Source: Pleurocapsa minor HA4230-MV1 (lineage in GTDB: Bacteria > Cyanobacteriota > Cyanobacteriia > Cyanobacteriales > Xenococcaceae). Taken from it: a stretch of DNA of 64,000 nucleotides. Shown piece by piece: positions 24,875 through 35,687 of the stretch. The position numbers were made by a program, and so were the translations under genes. Under the pieces are notes generated by a model. That model made no database searches. It saw only the letters and a list, made by a program, of their open reading frames with translations, and was not told the origin of the DNA. The stretch covers positions 310,001-374,000 of the forward strand of contig JAHHHZ010000011.1 in NCBI GenBank assembly GCA_019359095.1, in the 5' to 3' direction. Position 1 is the stretch's first letter; each line of letters begins with the position of its first letter.

Positions 24875-26320
24875 ATGGCGGTAGATTATGACTTGGTAGT
24901 AATTGGTAGTAGTTGGGTGGGTATTTATGCCGCGCAGAAGGCAGTGCAACTTCAGGCTCGGGTTGCTTTGGTGACAAGCTGTGATGAATTGTTTTTGCCT
25001 AATGATGCCTTAGTGAATAATATCCTTAGTGAAGTTGGATGCTGGAATGATCGACTAGCAAATAATCCTGTTACTAAAGTTTCAGCCATTTCTCTCACAG
25101 CAGCTAAAGATTGCCTGAACAGAGTTACTTCGACAATCCAAACCAAGAATTCGTTGGCTAATTTAGCAGCTTTAGGGGTTGATGTGATTACAGGGAAGGG
25201 AGAGTTTTGTCGTTTGCCTCACCTGGCTTTACAGACTGCTAAACGTAAATTGCGATCGCGTGCTTTTCTCTTAGCTACAGGTGCTAATTATGCTTCAGAA
25301 TTTGTCGATCAGCACGGTGTTAATAATTACCTGACTTTACGTGATTTATGGCAGACAGATCTGGCAAGTTTAGGGCAAAAGATTATTATTGTGGGTGGCG
25401 ATCCTGCTGCTTTGGAATTAGCACAAACTTTAGCTAGGTTTGAGAAAACTATCACTTTAGTTACGGCACAGTCGAGAATTTTACCCCAAGAAGATCCTGA
25501 ATTTGCTTTATTGCTACAAGCGCAGTTGGAAGCAGAAGGAATTAAGCTTTATTTAGATTCGCCGATGAGTCAGATCAAAACTATTGATGGACAAAAATGG
25601 TTACAGGCAGGCGATCGCGCTTTGACTGCCGAGCAAATTATTATCGCTGATGTCCGACAGCCTAATATTGCAGGTTTGAACTTAGCAGGGGTAGGGGTTA
25701 AATACGATCGCCAGAGGGTTTATGTTAATCGTAAATTGCAAACAACCAACCCCAATATTTACGCCTGTGGGGATATCATTGGTGGTTATAGCCTGCCTAA
25801 TTTTGCTCGCTATGAAGCTAATATAATTCTGAAAAACACCTTATTTTTGCCCTGGTATCGGGTGAATTATCATGCTCTACCTTGGGTAATTTCAACTCAG
25901 CCTAATTTTGCTAGAGTTGGTTTAACGACTCAACAAGCTCAACAGCAATACGGCAAAGATTTATATCTAGTCACAGAATATTTTGCTGATTTAGAGCGAT
26001 CGCCAATAGCCAACTATACTACGGGAATGTGCAAGGTGTTAATTAGAGAAAATGGCGAAATTGTCGGCTGTAGTTTAATAGGCGATCGCGCAGAAGAATT
26101 AATTACGGCGATCGCCTTAATGATTCAGAATAAAATTAAACTAGAGCAAAACCCCATGCGCGGATTAACTTCTTTATCCTTACCAACTACTTATTTGAGT
26201 CAGTCTGAAATCTGGCAGCGCGTCTGGAATAATTATTATCAGCAAAAACTCCAGCGCCATCCGCGATTATTAAATCGTCTCCGAAGTTGGTTTTCCCTCC
26301 GCCAAGAATGGCATCGATGA
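24875..26320 (+). CDS. FAD-dependent pyridine-nucleotide oxidoreductase lacking the redox disulfide
   Basis: A 481-residue protein of the dihydrolipoamide dehydrogenase/mercuric reductase fold. The FAD-binding start is YDLVVIGSSWVGIYAAQKA, the NAD(P)-binding site is KIIIVGGDPAALELAQTLAR, the second FAD motif is PNIYACGDIIGGY, and the dimerisation domain starts near residue 340. The CxxxxC active-site pair that normally follows the first motif by about 30 residues is absent; that region reads LFLPNDALVNNILSEVG. It therefore cannot work by the classical disulfide exchange, and its electron acceptor is unknown. The stop codon touches a heptamer tract. tmk follows after 53 bp. Confidence 0.82.
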   Translation: MAVDYDLVVIGSSWVGIYAAQKAVQLQARVALVTSCDELFLPNDALVNNILSEVGCWNDRLANNPVTKVSAISLTAAKDCLNRVTSTIQTKNSLANLAALGVDVITGKGEFCRLPHLALQTAKRKLRSRAFLLATGANYASEFVDQHGVNNYLTLRDLWQTDLASLGQKIIIVGGDPAALELAQTLARFEKTITLVTAQSRILPQEDPEFALLLQAQLEAEGIKLYLDSPMSQIKTIDGQKWLQAGDRALTAEQIIIADVRQPNIAGLNLAGVGVKYDRQRVYVNRKLQTTNPNIYACGDIIGGYSLPNFARYEANIILKNTLFLPWYRVNYHALPWVISTQPNFARVGLTTQQAQQQYGKDLYLVTEYFADLERSPIANYTTGMCKVLIRENGEIVGCSLIGDRAEELITAIALMIQNKIKLEQNPMRGLTSLSLPTTYLSQSEIWQRVWNNYYQQKLQRHPRLLNRLRSWFSLRQEWHR

Positions 26321-26353
26321 TTACTAATTACTAATTACTGATTACTGATTACT
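26319..26353 (+). repeat. Heptamer tandem tract (GATTACT/AATTACT)x5
   Basis: Five heptamers, GATTACT or AATTACT, start within the stop codon of the flavoprotein gene. Tracts of this kind recur in other spacers of the window (2281-2297, 11384-11420, 55357-55387). Confidence 0.85.
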
Positions 26354-26373
26354 AACTATTGTTATTTTAAATA

Positions 26374-27003
26374 ATGGATAAAAGATTGTTTATTGTTTTT
26401 GAAGGAATCGATAGTTCAGGTAAAACTACTCAGGCTGAGTTGTTAAAAAATAGCTTAATTGCCAACCAACAACAAGCTGTAATTAGTCCAGAGCCTTCTA
26501 ATGGTATTATCGGTAATTTAATTCGCCAAGCCTTAAAAAAAAGAATTATCTTTAGTAAAGAACAAGATTTATTTGATCGGCAAATGGCTTATCTATTCGC
26601 TGCCGATCGCCACGATCATTTATATAATGATGTAGATGGAGTTTTTAAATTAATTAAAGATAATTACCATGTTATTAGTACTAGATATTACTTCTCTTCT
26701 TTGGCATATAATTGCGATACTGTAAAACAATTTAATTTTATTCAAAAACTAAACGATCGCTTTCCTAATCCAGATTTAACAATTTATCTAGACATCCCAA
26801 TTGAAGTTTCTTTAGCCAGATTACAAGAACGTTCTTTACAAGAAATATATGAGACAAAAGCTAAATTAACTAAAGTTAAAGAACAATATCAGCAGATATT
26901 TGCTGCTTACGAGGGTAAAGCGATCGCTATTGATGGAACTCAAGACCAGCAACAGATTCATCAAACAATAGTTGCTCAAGTACAAGCTATTACTAAAGCA
27001 TAA
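26374..27003 (+). CDS. tmk: Thymidylate kinase
   Basis: A 209-residue dTMP kinase that makes dTDP for DNA synthesis. The P-loop is FEGIDSSGKTTQAELL at residues 8-23, the DR(Y/H) motif is FAADRHDH near residue 73, and the substrate/lid region includes STRYYFSSLAY and LDIPIEVSLARLQER. The sequence is more AT-rich and more diverged than most tmk genes, and fits the shorter, eukaryote-like DSSGKTT subgroup. It is followed by a 790-bp spacer. Confidence 0.88.
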   Translation: MDKRLFIVFEGIDSSGKTTQAELLKNSLIANQQQAVISPEPSNGIIGNLIRQALKKRIIFSKEQDLFDRQMAYLFAADRHDHLYNDVDGVFKLIKDNYHVISTRYYFSSLAYNCDTVKQFNFIQKLNDRFPNPDLTIYLDIPIEVSLARLQERSLQEIYETKAKLTKVKEQYQQIFAAYEGKAIAIDGTQDQQQIHQTIVAQVQAITKA

Positions 27004-27794
27004 AATAGTTAAGCGGAATTTGCGACCATCTGATTAAATACCAACAAAATCTAATTAGTGAATTTTTACACCAATTCTCTATAACAAGACACTAAATTTA
27101 ATTTAACCCCTTTGCCCCAAACTAAGCGGGATGCTCCCTTTGCGTCTTTGCGTCTTTGCGTCTTGGCGCGAGATTTAAACTTAAAATATTAAGTGCAACC
27201 TTAAGAAGAAATGGTATCACTAGCTTTTGCTTACTAGTCAAACCATACTTAATCTGAATTTAAGCGTGAGTCACTTGATATTTTTTTGTCAATATTTTAC
27301 TGCAATTTGCAGTTTAGTAGAATACATGAGTTGAACTTTAAAGAGCTAATACTATTTCTCGAAACTAGCTAAATAGATAAGCTTTGAAATGTATAGGTTG
27401 GGTTGAGGCACAAAAACTAACATCTATAACTTTTGTTGGGTTGCACTATCGTTTAACCCAACCTACTAAGTCTTTTTTTACTTTTAAGAATCCGTGTAAG
27501 AAGTTCACAGCCACCATCTTTTAACTCTAATATTTTGTGTTCCTTAGAAATTACTTTAACCTTAATCTAAATTTTCATTTTTATTAGATTTAATTAGATA
27601 AACAATCTAACTATTATTTAGCGCTATAAAATAAAATCATAGTTATACTGGTCATTGTTAAAAAAATCTTAAATAGAGGAAACTATTTAGCAACTCTTTT
27701 CTTCTATATCTATAGATTGAACCAAGATACTACAGCCTACAGCTGAAAAATTTTGTCTTTACTGGCAGTTTCAGCTATAAAACATAACAATCAG
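27004..27794. other. tmk-tamB intergenic region
   Basis: A long AT-rich spacer with no recognisable gene. It holds an octamer tract TTTGCGTC x3 (27138-27166) and an inverted-repeat element (27393-27466). A TTG at 27753 could extend the tamB reading frame by 14 codons, but the added residues carry no recognisable feature. Confidence 0.6.
27393..27466. repeat. Inverted-repeat element of about 74 bp
   Basis: TAGGTTGGGTT near the left end and AACCCAACCTA near the right end are perfect complements; TTGGGTTG recurs in the centre. It has the form of a REP/MITE-like element but differs in sequence from the REP next to the RAYT gene at 48841. Confidence 0.75.
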
Positions 27795-30700
27795 ATGAAC
27801 CAAGATTCTGAGTATCATTCAGATAAAATAGCTAATTCTGGCGATCGCCCAGTAAAGTCTCATCGGAAATGGCGCGAGATAGTCATGGCAGTTTCTCTGT
27901 TGCTTGTGAGTGGTACTGGATTGGGCTTAATCTATGGTTGGTATCTGATTCAGCGTAAGTTAATTCCTCTAATTGAAACCGAAGCAGGTGATTATCTCCA
28001 TCGTCCTCTAGAGTTGGGGGAATTAAAATCCATCTCTTTCACGGGAGCTAGTTTTGGCAAGAGTGCTTTACCTTCTACCTCAGAAAATCCTGATTTTGTC
28101 AAAACACAGGAAGTAAAGGTTAATTTTGCACCTTTGCATTTTCTCCGTCAAAAGGAATTGAAACTAGATCTGACTCTAGTTAAGCCTGATGTCTATATAG
28201 AGCAAGCTGAATCTAAACTGTGGACTCCTACGGATTTTGGCTCAGGCAAAGAATCGAAGGGAAAAATTAAGGTTGAGGTTAAATCGATTCAACTAGATGG
28301 AGGACAGCTTTCTCTAGTCGCCTATAATTCTCAGACTAATAATTTAAATCCTGCGGTAATTGCCAATATAGACGAGATTACTATTCGTCCCCAGGATGAT
28401 GCCATTAAGTTTGATGCCACAGCCGAACTGATTCAAGGGGGCAAATTTACGGTTGATGGCAAAGGTTATAGCAAGACGGGAATTATTGACTTAGATTTGA
28501 TCGCACGGCAGTTAAAAGCATCTGAAGTAAGTAATTTGCTGGCGTTACCTATCGAGTTGGAGCAGGGTAACCTTGATGGCAAGCTGGGTATAACTCTCAC
28601 AAAAGATGAGCCGATTCCTCAATTACAAGGAGCATTAGATCTAGATAATGTGAGCCTACAAATCCCTGGTTTAGTTAAGCCTTTTAGCGGTAGTGAAGGC
28701 AAACTGCGTTTTAAGGGTTCAACGGTTGAATTAAATCGTATTGCGACCAATTTTGGTGAAGTTTCAGGACTTGCTTCTGGCTCGTTAAATTTAGCAGAGG
28801 CAGGAAATTACCAGATCGATACGCAGGTTAAGCCAGTGACAGCGCAAAAAGTCATTGATGCTTTAGAACTTGATGCTCCTGTACCAATTCAAGGCAAAAT
28901 AGGCGGAAATTTAGCAGTTAGAGGTAGCCTAGAAGCTCCTGTTGTCCAGTTCGATCTGGCTACTACTAGCCCTAGTCGCATAGATCGAGTAGATTTCCAA
29001 GCAATTAATGCTGATTTAGAGTTAATCGGTACAACTTTAAACGTTAGGCAGTTTACCTCCTCGCCTAAAGGTGGGGGAACAATTGTCGGCAATGGTCAGT
29101 TTCAGCTAGACGGATTGCAAAACCTAGCCTTTAACGTCCAGGCAGCGGGAGTTTCGGCTAAAGCGATCGCCCGTGGTTATAATAGTCAGCTATCTGTAGA
29201 TATTGGTCAAATTTCTGGTCAAACGAATATATCAGCCCAAGCAACAGATCTCTCGACTCTCCGTTTTCGTAACGGCAAAGCTAATTTTGACCTCGGTAAC
29301 GGTATAGTTGAGGTAGATAATCTAGACTATGGCGAGGGTGTTTGGTCATCAAAGCTGACGGCTTCTAGTGTAGAGTTTGGCAGTTTGCCGATTGGCAAAG
29401 GTAGTGCGCCAACTATTGCCCAAGGTTTAGTCACTGGTGTCCTCGACGTTTCAGGAACGAAAAATTTTGGTAATTTAAATCAGGTTAAAGCAAAGGGTCA
29501 AGCAAACCTTAATACCGTTGGTGGAAAAGTTTCTATACCTAAAATTGCGATTAATCAGGGCAAATGGACGGCAGATACTAAGACTAAGAACTTAAAGCTA
29601 CAGCGTTTATTTCCCGACTTACCTGACGAATTTAACGATAACCTGAGCGGAAAATTTTATCTCACGGGTAATATTCCCGATCGGGCGCAGCCTCAAACCT
29701 TGATTAACGGTTTTGGCGATTTAGCTTTAGCCCAGGGGCAAGTTAAGGTAGATGATTTAAAAATTGTCGATCGAGACTGGACAGCGATCGCCCAAGGTAC
29801 TAATCTTAAGCTGAAGGAATTAAGCTCAAGCACTCCCGATCAGTTTGCTGGACTGGTTAACGGTAGAGTAAAGCTCGCTGGAACGACAGATAATATTACC
29901 CCTGAAGGGATTAAAGCCACAGGGAATGGTAGTTTGACCCTACCAGAAGGCGTATTTCAAGCTCAACAACTGGCGATCGCCAACGGTAAATTTAACGCTC
30001 AAGTAACGCCCCAACAAGTAGATTTGAGTCTATTTGCCGATCCTAATTCTAATGAACTCGAACTTAAGGGAAAACTGGGGGGCAATCTAACAGTTGCGGG
30101 TAAAGTAGATAATTTGACTCCCAGCGCCGTAACCGCCAAGGGGAATCTGAGCTTTAGTCAAGGAATTGATCTATTAGAACAGCCTCTATCTACGGCTATT
30201 GCTTGGGATGGGAAACGCCTAAACGTACTGCAAGCTACAGGTGATGGTTTAGATGCTCAGGGCTATATAGTGCTAAACAAATCGTTTTTTAGCACTATTC
30301 CCGATAAGTTGGCTGCGGTAGAGTATTTTGAATTTGACGTTCCCCAAGCCCGCAGGATCGAGCTGAAAAAGCTGCGTCTACCATTACCTAGTTGGGCAAC
30401 AAACTTAGACTACACAGGGAAAGCAGACTTCTCAGGCAATCTTAGCGGAGTGCCTTCTGCTCTGAAAATTAACGGTAATTTAGGTCTTCAGGATTTTCGC
30501 GTTGAGGGTCTAGATTTTGCGCCTTTCCTCGCGGGTAACGTCCAAGTATCACCTGAAGGGGTGCAACTTAATCTCCAAGAAGCTTTAACTACCCCATTAT
30601 TACCTGCTACGGGCGACTCTAATCAGCCATCTCGACCTCTAGATCGGATTAAATTGGTTTTAAATCCTGATTTTTCGCCTGTGAGTTTAGCGATCGCACA

Positions 30701-33383
30701 AGACTATTTTCAAGTAACGGGAACAGGGGAACAAGACATTCTCAACCTGACTACAGCGAATGTGCCGATCGAACTGCTCAAAACTATGGCACTAAAAAGC
30801 GAAGAGTTTGCCGTATCCAAAAATCTCGCGCTGCAACCAGTCAAAGGCAATCTGTCGGGAGATTTTACCTTTAATCTGAAGACTTTAGCCACTACTGGTA
30901 CAGATGTGGTCATTGAAAACCCAGCTTTAGCCAGTATCAGAGGCGATCGCTTAGCAGGAGATTTTCAATACGTTGATGGTTATTTCGCCGTTCAGGATGC
31001 TGAATTTAAGCAAAGAGACAGCATTTATAAACTAACGGGTAATCTACGTCAAAAACCAGATGATCTAGAGCTAGATGGTCAAGTTAGCGTTAATGGAGGA
31101 CAGATTCAGGATATCTTAGTTGCCCTGCAAATTTTTGAACTGACGGACTTTGCTCGTATATTTAGCGATCGCGCTTATGGTAAAGCTACCGATCTATATC
31201 AGCCAGCAACTTCCCCTCAGAAACAAGCTTTATTCGATCTGGGTTTAAAAAATGCGCCTGTGATCGACCAGCTTCAGTTATTAGCTGCAATTCAAGCCTG
31301 GCTAGCCTCAGCACAGGAAGAAAGACAAACGGCTTTAGTTCCCGACCTGAAAAACCTACGGGGAACTTTCAATGGCGAAATTAACCTGTTTGGCTCTTTA
31401 AAAAAAGGCATCACTTCAGAATTTGATTTCATCGGTCAAGAATGGCGCTGGGGTAATTTAACTGGTGAAAAAATTATCGCCCAGGGAAGTCTGCGGGAAG
31501 GGATTTTGACTTTACTACCTATTTCGGTACAACTTCAAGATCTGACTAAATCTAATGTTCAAAATAATATTTCGCCAACCCTTCTATTTACAGGTACTTT
31601 TGGTGGTTCAACCCAATCGGGACAATTGAGACTAGTAGACATGCCGATGAAATTAATCGAACAGCTATTTTCCTTACCTTCAGAACCAGCTGTAGATGGT
31701 CTAATTAATGCTACTGCCAGTATTGCAGGCAGCAAAGATAACCCTCAAGCCAGGGGAGAGATTAGCATTGATAATGCTTCGTTAAACGATACCTCCATCC
31801 AATCAACCAAAGGCAGCTTTAACTATAAACAATCTCGTTTAGAATTTTCCGCCAGCAGCATAATTGCCACCAATGCCGATCCTTTGATTCTTCGAGGTAG
31901 CGTTCCCTATCAACTACCTTTCGCCCAAGCTAAACCCCAAAGCGATCGCCTAGAACTACAGCTTAACGTTAAAGATAAAGGCTTGGCTCTACTAGATATC
32001 TTTTCGCGGGGAGAACTCAAGTGGATTGACGGTGCAGGCAACATTGCCCTAGATATTACAGGAATTCTCGACCAACAGCAAAAACTACCACGTAAGTTAT
32101 CGGCTCAGGGAATAGTCAATCTTAAAAATGCGACCATCTCAGCCAAGAGTTTACCCAAGAATTTGCTTACCAAAATCAACAGTCAGGTATTTTTCGATCT
32201 AGATAATGTGCGTGTCAATAACTTTGAAGGAGATTTTGGCGGGGGCAAAATTACCGCAACTGGCACTATTCCCTTTAGTGAAACAGTCCCCCTTAATCCT
32301 TTGACCATCAACTTCAATGACATTCAAACAGTTGCAATCCCCAAACTATATAACGGAGGCGTGAGAGGAAGCCTACAAATATTAGGTAAGGCAACCGAAC
32401 CCAATGTCACTGGTGATTTAACTCTCTTTGACGGTACAATTCTGCTGAACGATGACAGCGATAGTGATGAAGCTAAATCTAAATCTACGGATTTTAGCGA
32501 TCGCCTCAATGCCATTGCCAGACCTGATGCTGCCGAGCAGGGAATTGCCGCCATCACTCAATATAAAAATCTTAAATTACGTTTAGGTAAAGACATTCAG
32601 ATTAGTCAACAGCCACTCTTTACCTTCACAGCTACGGGAAATCTAGACATCAATGGTACTTTTCTCCAACCCAGTCCCAACGGTACGATTAGGTTGAAAC
32701 GCGGTCAGCTTAACCTCTTTACCACTCAATTAAACTTATCGCGAGACTATCAAAACACGGCTCGTTTTTCCAGCAATAATGGGATCGATCCTTTCTTAGA
32801 TATTTTATTAATTGGTTCAGCGATCGAAGCCAGCAACCGCAACATTCCTAGTGAGTTATCGCCAACCGAAATTCCCGATTTTGGCTTAACCACCCTCGAA
32901 ACTATTCGAGTCTCCGCCAAGGTAAAGGGACTTGCCAGTCAAATCACTAACAATAACAAAATTGAGCTTACCAGTAGTCCGCCTCGTAGTCCAGATGAAA
33001 TTGCGGTCTTATTAGGAGGGGGTTTTGTCGAAGCTTTAGCAAACAGCAATGGTACTGCTGGATTGGCTACCTTAGCTGGTTCAGCACTCTTTGGTAGTTT
33101 AAATGCAGAATTTAATAACATTTTTCCCATTGGTGAACTAAGGCTGTTTCCTACCCCCATCATTGATGAGAATCGAGATAATCAAGGAGATGGCCTAGCA
33201 GGAGAAATCGCCTTTGACTTAATTAAAGATCTTTCTTTCTCTGTGCTGAAAATTTTAAACAATGACACTCCTGCTCAATTTGGTTTTCGCTATCGCCTCA
33301 ACGACAACTTTGTCCTGCGGGGTTCGAGTAATTTCCAAGAAGATGGCACTAGAGGACTGATTGAATATGAACTAAGGTTTTGA
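27795..33383 (+). CDS. tamB: TamB/DUF490-family inner-membrane translocation and assembly protein
   Basis: About 1862 residues from ATG 27795. An N-terminal membrane anchor (IVMAVSLLLVSGTGLGLIYG) is followed by a long series of beta-rich repeats with recurring phrases such as LDLDNVSLQIPGL, GTIVGNGQFQLDGL and ARGEISIDNASLND. This is the elongated beta-taco fold of the AsmA/TamB bridge proteins. The C-terminal DUF490 block (about the last 400 residues) includes IRVSAKVKGLAS and SPPRSPDEIAVLLGGG, and ends in FVLRGSSNFQEDGTRGLIEYELRF in two adjoining motifs. Such proteins span the periplasm and are linked to outer-membrane protein assembly or lipid transport; in plastids the relative is TIC236/SSG4. 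It stands alone. Confidence 0.93.
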   Translation: MNQDSEYHSDKIANSGDRPVKSHRKWREIVMAVSLLLVSGTGLGLIYGWYLIQRKLIPLIETEAGDYLHRPLELGELKSISFTGASFGKSALPSTSENPDFVKTQEVKVNFAPLHFLRQKELKLDLTLVKPDVYIEQAESKLWTPTDFGSGKESKGKIKVEVKSIQLDGGQLSLVAYNSQTNNLNPAVIANIDEITIRPQDDAIKFDATAELIQGGKFTVDGKGYSKTGIIDLDLIARQLKASEVSNLLALPIELEQGNLDGKLGITLTKDEPIPQLQGALDLDNVSLQIPGLVKPFSGSEGKLRFKGSTVELNRIATNFGEVSGLASGSLNLAEAGNYQIDTQVKPVTAQKVIDALELDAPVPIQGKIGGNLAVRGSLEAPVVQFDLATTSPSRIDRVDFQAINADLELIGTTLNVRQFTSSPKGGGTIVGNGQFQLDGLQNLAFNVQAAGVSAKAIARGYNSQLSVDIGQISGQTNISAQATDLSTLRFRNGKANFDLGNGIVEVDNLDYGEGVWSSKLTASSVEFGSLPIGKGSAPTIAQGLVTGVLDVSGTKNFGNLNQVKAKGQANLNTVGGKVSIPKIAINQGKWTADTKTKNLKLQRLFPDLPDEFNDNLSGKFYLTGNIPDRAQPQTLINGFGDLALAQGQVKVDDLKIVDRDWTAIAQGTNLKLKELSSSTPDQFAGLVNGRVKLAGTTDNITPEGIKATGNGSLTLPEGVFQAQQLAIANGKFNAQVTPQQVDLSLFADPNSNELELKGKLGGNLTVAGKVDNLTPSAVTAKGNLSFSQGIDLLEQPLSTAIAWDGKRLNVLQATGDGLDAQGYIVLNKSFFSTIPDKLAAVEYFEFDVPQARRIELKKLRLPLPSWATNLDYTGKADFSGNLSGVPSALKINGNLGLQDFRVEGLDFAPFLAGNVQVSPEGVQLNLQEALTTPLLPATGDSNQPSRPLDRIKLVLNPDFSPVSLAIAQDYFQVTGTGEQDILNLTTANVPIELLKTMALKSEEFAVSKNLALQPVKGNLSGDFTFNLKTLATTGTDVVIENPALASIRGDRLAGDFQYVDGYFAVQDAEFKQRDSIYKLTGNLRQKPDDLELDGQVSVNGGQIQDILVALQIFELTDFARIFSDRAYGKATDLYQPATSPQKQALFDLGLKNAPVIDQLQLLAAIQAWLASAQEERQTALVPDLKNLRGTFNGEINLFGSLKKGITSEFDFIGQEWRWGNLTGEKIIAQGSLREGILTLLPISVQLQDLTKSNVQNNISPTLLFTGTFGGSTQSGQLRLVDMPMKLIEQLFSLPSEPAVDGLINATASIAGSKDNPQARGEISIDNASLNDTSIQSTKGSFNYKQSRLEFSASSIIATNADPLILRGSVPYQLPFAQAKPQSDRLELQLNVKDKGLALLDIFSRGELKWIDGAGNIALDITGILDQQQKLPRKLSAQGIVNLKNATISAKSLPKNLLTKINSQVFFDLDNVRVNNFEGDFGGGKITATGTIPFSETVPLNPLTINFNDIQTVAIPKLYNGGVRGSLQILGKATEPNVTGDLTLFDGTILLNDDSDSDEAKSKSTDFSDRLNAIARPDAAEQGIAAITQYKNLKLRLGKDIQISQQPLFTFTATGNLDINGTFLQPSPNGTIRLKRGQLNLFTTQLNLSRDYQNTARFSSNNGIDPFLDILLIGSAIEASNRNIPSELSPTEIPDFGLTTLETIRVSAKVKGLASQITNNNKIELTSSPPRSPDEIAVLLGGGFVEALANSNGTAGLATLAGSALFGSLNAEFNNIFPIGELRLFPTPIIDENRDNQGDGLAGEIAFDLIKDLSFSVLKILNNDTPAQFGFRYRLNDNFVLRGSSNFQEDGTRGLIEYELRF

Positions 33384-33416
33384 TTAACTAAGAAAAACTA
33401 CAGTCCGATCGTCAAA

Positions 33417-34760
33417 CTAAGCCGATTCTGGCTTGCGATAGGAAGCAGGATGAACAATCAATTCAGCCGTAGAACGTTTTTCTACCATTTCTTCGGTAAT
33501 AATACATTGATAAACATCTTCGCGGGAAGGAATCTCATACATCACCTCCAGCATCAATTCCTCAACAATGCCTCTTAAGGCTCTAGCACCAGTCTTGCGA
33601 CGAAAAGCTTCTTTAGCTAAAGCTTTAATTGCTCCTTCAGTGAACTCTAGCTCAATGTTGTCCATTCTCAACAGCTTTTGATATTGCTTGACAATGGCGT
33701 TACGGGGTTGAGTCAAAATCTGGACTAAAGTTTCTTCATCCAGAGGCTCTAAGGCTGCGGTAACAGGAATTCGTCCGACAAATTCAGGAATCATGCCAAA
33801 CTTGACTAGATCGTCTAACTCTAATTTCTGTAAAACGTCGGCAGTACGCTTTTCTTTTAATCCAGATCGCTCTCCTTTCTGGATAAACCCAATTGACTTT
33901 TTACCCAAACGACGCTCAACCACCTTATCTAGACCAACAAATGCACCGCCACAGATAAACAGAATATTTTTAGTATCTATCTGAATACAATCTTGGTAGG
34001 GATGCTTGCGACCACCTTGGGGCGGTACATTAGCCACTGTTCCTTCCAGCATTTTTAGTAGCGCCTGCTGTACACCTTCTCCCGAAACATCGCGAGTAAT
34101 CGAGGCATTTTCACTCTTACGGGCAATCTTATCAATCTCGTCAATATAGATAATACCTCGTTGGGCTTCTTCTACATCTAAATCGGCTACCTGCAAGAGT
34201 CGTAGTAAGATATTCTCAACATCTTCTCCTACATATCCTGCTTCAGTCAGAGTAGTGGCATCAGCTACTGCAAAGGGAACTTGTAAAACTTTAGCCAAAG
34301 TCTGTGCCAATAAAGTCTTACCGCAGCCAGTAGGCCCAATTAACAGGACGTTGGATTTCTGTAGTTCGACAGAATCTTCTGCGTCTTTAGCTTTATTTGC
34401 TATGCTCAGACGCTTGTAATGATTGTAAACCCCGACTGAGAGAACCTTCTTGGCTTCTTCCTGACCAATGACGTGTTCATCCAAACACTTCTTAATTTCA
34501 ATTGGCTTGGGAATATCGCCAAAAGCAATACCACCCACTCTAGCTTTTCGTTTCTTGGGTGGCTTGGCTTCTGAATTACCAGACACAGCAGGAGAAGAGA
34601 CTATTGCCCCCTCTTCGATTAACTCCTCATCTAGAATTTCGTTGCACAGTTCGACACATTCGTCACAAATATATACTCCAGGGCCAGCAATTAATTTTCT
34701 GACCTGTTCTTGAGATTTTCCGCAAAACGAACATTTTAGATGGGAGTCGTATTTAGACAT
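33417..34760 (-). CDS. clpX: ATP-dependent Clp protease ATP-binding subunit ClpX
   Basis: A 447-residue AAA+ unfoldase. The N-terminal zinc-binding domain has four cysteines (CSFCGKS and CDECVELC). Walker A is [13 protein letters not shown], Walker B is [14 protein letters not shown], the pore loop is in [11 protein letters not shown], and the IGF-type ClpP contact appears as KSIGFIQKG. ClpX hexamers recognise tagged substrates and feed them to ClpP. It is 25 bp downstream of clpP, in the order tig-clpP-clpX. A charged segment around residues 50-75 separates the zinc domain from the ATPase domain, as usual in cyanobacteria. Confidence 0.97.
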   Translation of the reverse strand: MSKYDSHLKCSFCGKSQEQVRKLIAGPGVYICDECVELCNEILDEELIEEGAIVSSPAVSGNSEAKPPKKRKARVGGIAFGDIPKPIEIKKCLDEHVIGQEEAKKVLSVGVYNHYKRLSIANKAKDAEDSVELQKSNVLLIGPTGCGKTLLAQTLAKVLQVPFAVADATTLTEAGYVGEDVENILLRLLQVADLDVEEAQRGIIYIDEIDKIARKSENASITRDVSGEGVQQALLKMLEGTVANVPPQGGRKHPYQDCIQIDTKNILFICGGAFVGLDKVVERRLGKKSIGFIQKGERSGLKEKRTADVLQKLELDDLVKFGMIPEFVGRIPVTAALEPLDEETLVQILTQPRNAIVKQYQKLLRMDNIELEFTEGAIKALAKEAFRRKTGARALRGIVEELMLEVMYEIPSREDVYQCIITEEMVEKRSTAELIVHPASYRKPESA

Positions 34761-34785
34761 ATAGACCTCTGACTAGTAGAGCTTT

Positions 34786-35466
34786 TTAGGTAGTAGGTGT
34801 GAGAGTCGCTGACGATTTAGTAATAACTTTATCGATTAAGCCATATTCCACAGCATCTTCGGAAGACATATAGAAATCTCTCTCTGTATCGGCAGCTATC
34901 TTATCAAAAGGTTGACCAGTATGTCCTGCGATCAGTTCATTAAGTCTTTGCTTAATATAAAGGATTTCTTTTGCCTGAATTTCAATATCAGTAGCCTGCC
35001 CCTGCGCACCCCCTAAAGGTTGGTGAATCATAATTCGTGAGCTAGGTAGAGCCATCCGCTTTCCTTTAGTACCACCAGATAACAAGAAAGCGCCCATGCT
35101 AGCAGCAATACCATAACAGATTGTTACCACATCTGGTTGAATTTGCTGCATGGTGTCATACATCGCCAGCCCTGAGTAGACTGAACCGCCAGGAGAGTTA
35201 ATGTAAATTTGAATGTCTTTTTCAGGATCTTCTGCTTCGAGATATAGTAACTGAGCAACTACAGAATCAGCCACCTTATCGTCAATAGCTGTCCCTAAAA
35301 AGATAATGCGCTCTCGTAACAGACGAGAGTAGATATCAAAGGCGCGTTCCCCTAGACCTGACTGTTCTACCACCATCGGTATGACATTCACTTCTGTCAG
35401 CATTGAGCTAACTTGAGGCAGGTTTTTGCTAACGAGGAAGCTATAGGCTGAATGCGATTCTAGCAT
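34786..35466 (-). CDS. clpP: ATP-dependent Clp protease proteolytic subunit
   Basis: A serine peptidase of about 226 residues from the ATG at 35466. An earlier in-frame ATG at 35520 adds 18 residues not seen in the family, and one at 35403 is also possible. Catalytic serine lies in [15 protein letters not shown], histidine in [13 protein letters not shown], and aspartate further on. The segment [21 protein letters not shown] matches cyanobacterial ClpP paralogues, which number three plus ClpR. It is the partner of the adjacent clpX. Cotranscribed with clpX, and possibly with the upstream tig. Confidence 0.94.
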   Translation of the reverse strand: MLESHSAYSFLVSKNLPQVSSMLTEVNVIPMVVEQSGLGERAFDIYSRLLRERIIFLGTAIDDKVADSVVAQLLYLEAEDPEKDIQIYINSPGGSVYSGLAMYDTMQQIQPDVVTICYGIAASMGAFLLSGGTKGKRMALPSSRIMIHQPLGGAQGQATDIEIQAKEILYIKQRLNELIAGHTGQPFDKIAADTERDFYMSSEDAVEYGLIDKVITKSSATLTPTT

Positions 35467-35687
35467 AGGTTTTTGCCAAAAATTTGTCACTATTTTGAAT
35501 ATGTTATGGGCTGGAAACAATTATAGTTAATTGCTGAGGCTCCTTATATTTATTATGACTCAACTAACAATGATGAATAGTAGGGATTGCCAACCAAGAA
35601 TGCTAATGAAAAAAAAATAGGGCAACTTAAAACTTAATTATAATTCTGCTTTTTTAGTTCTTCATTAGCAATTTAACTCATTTAGCG

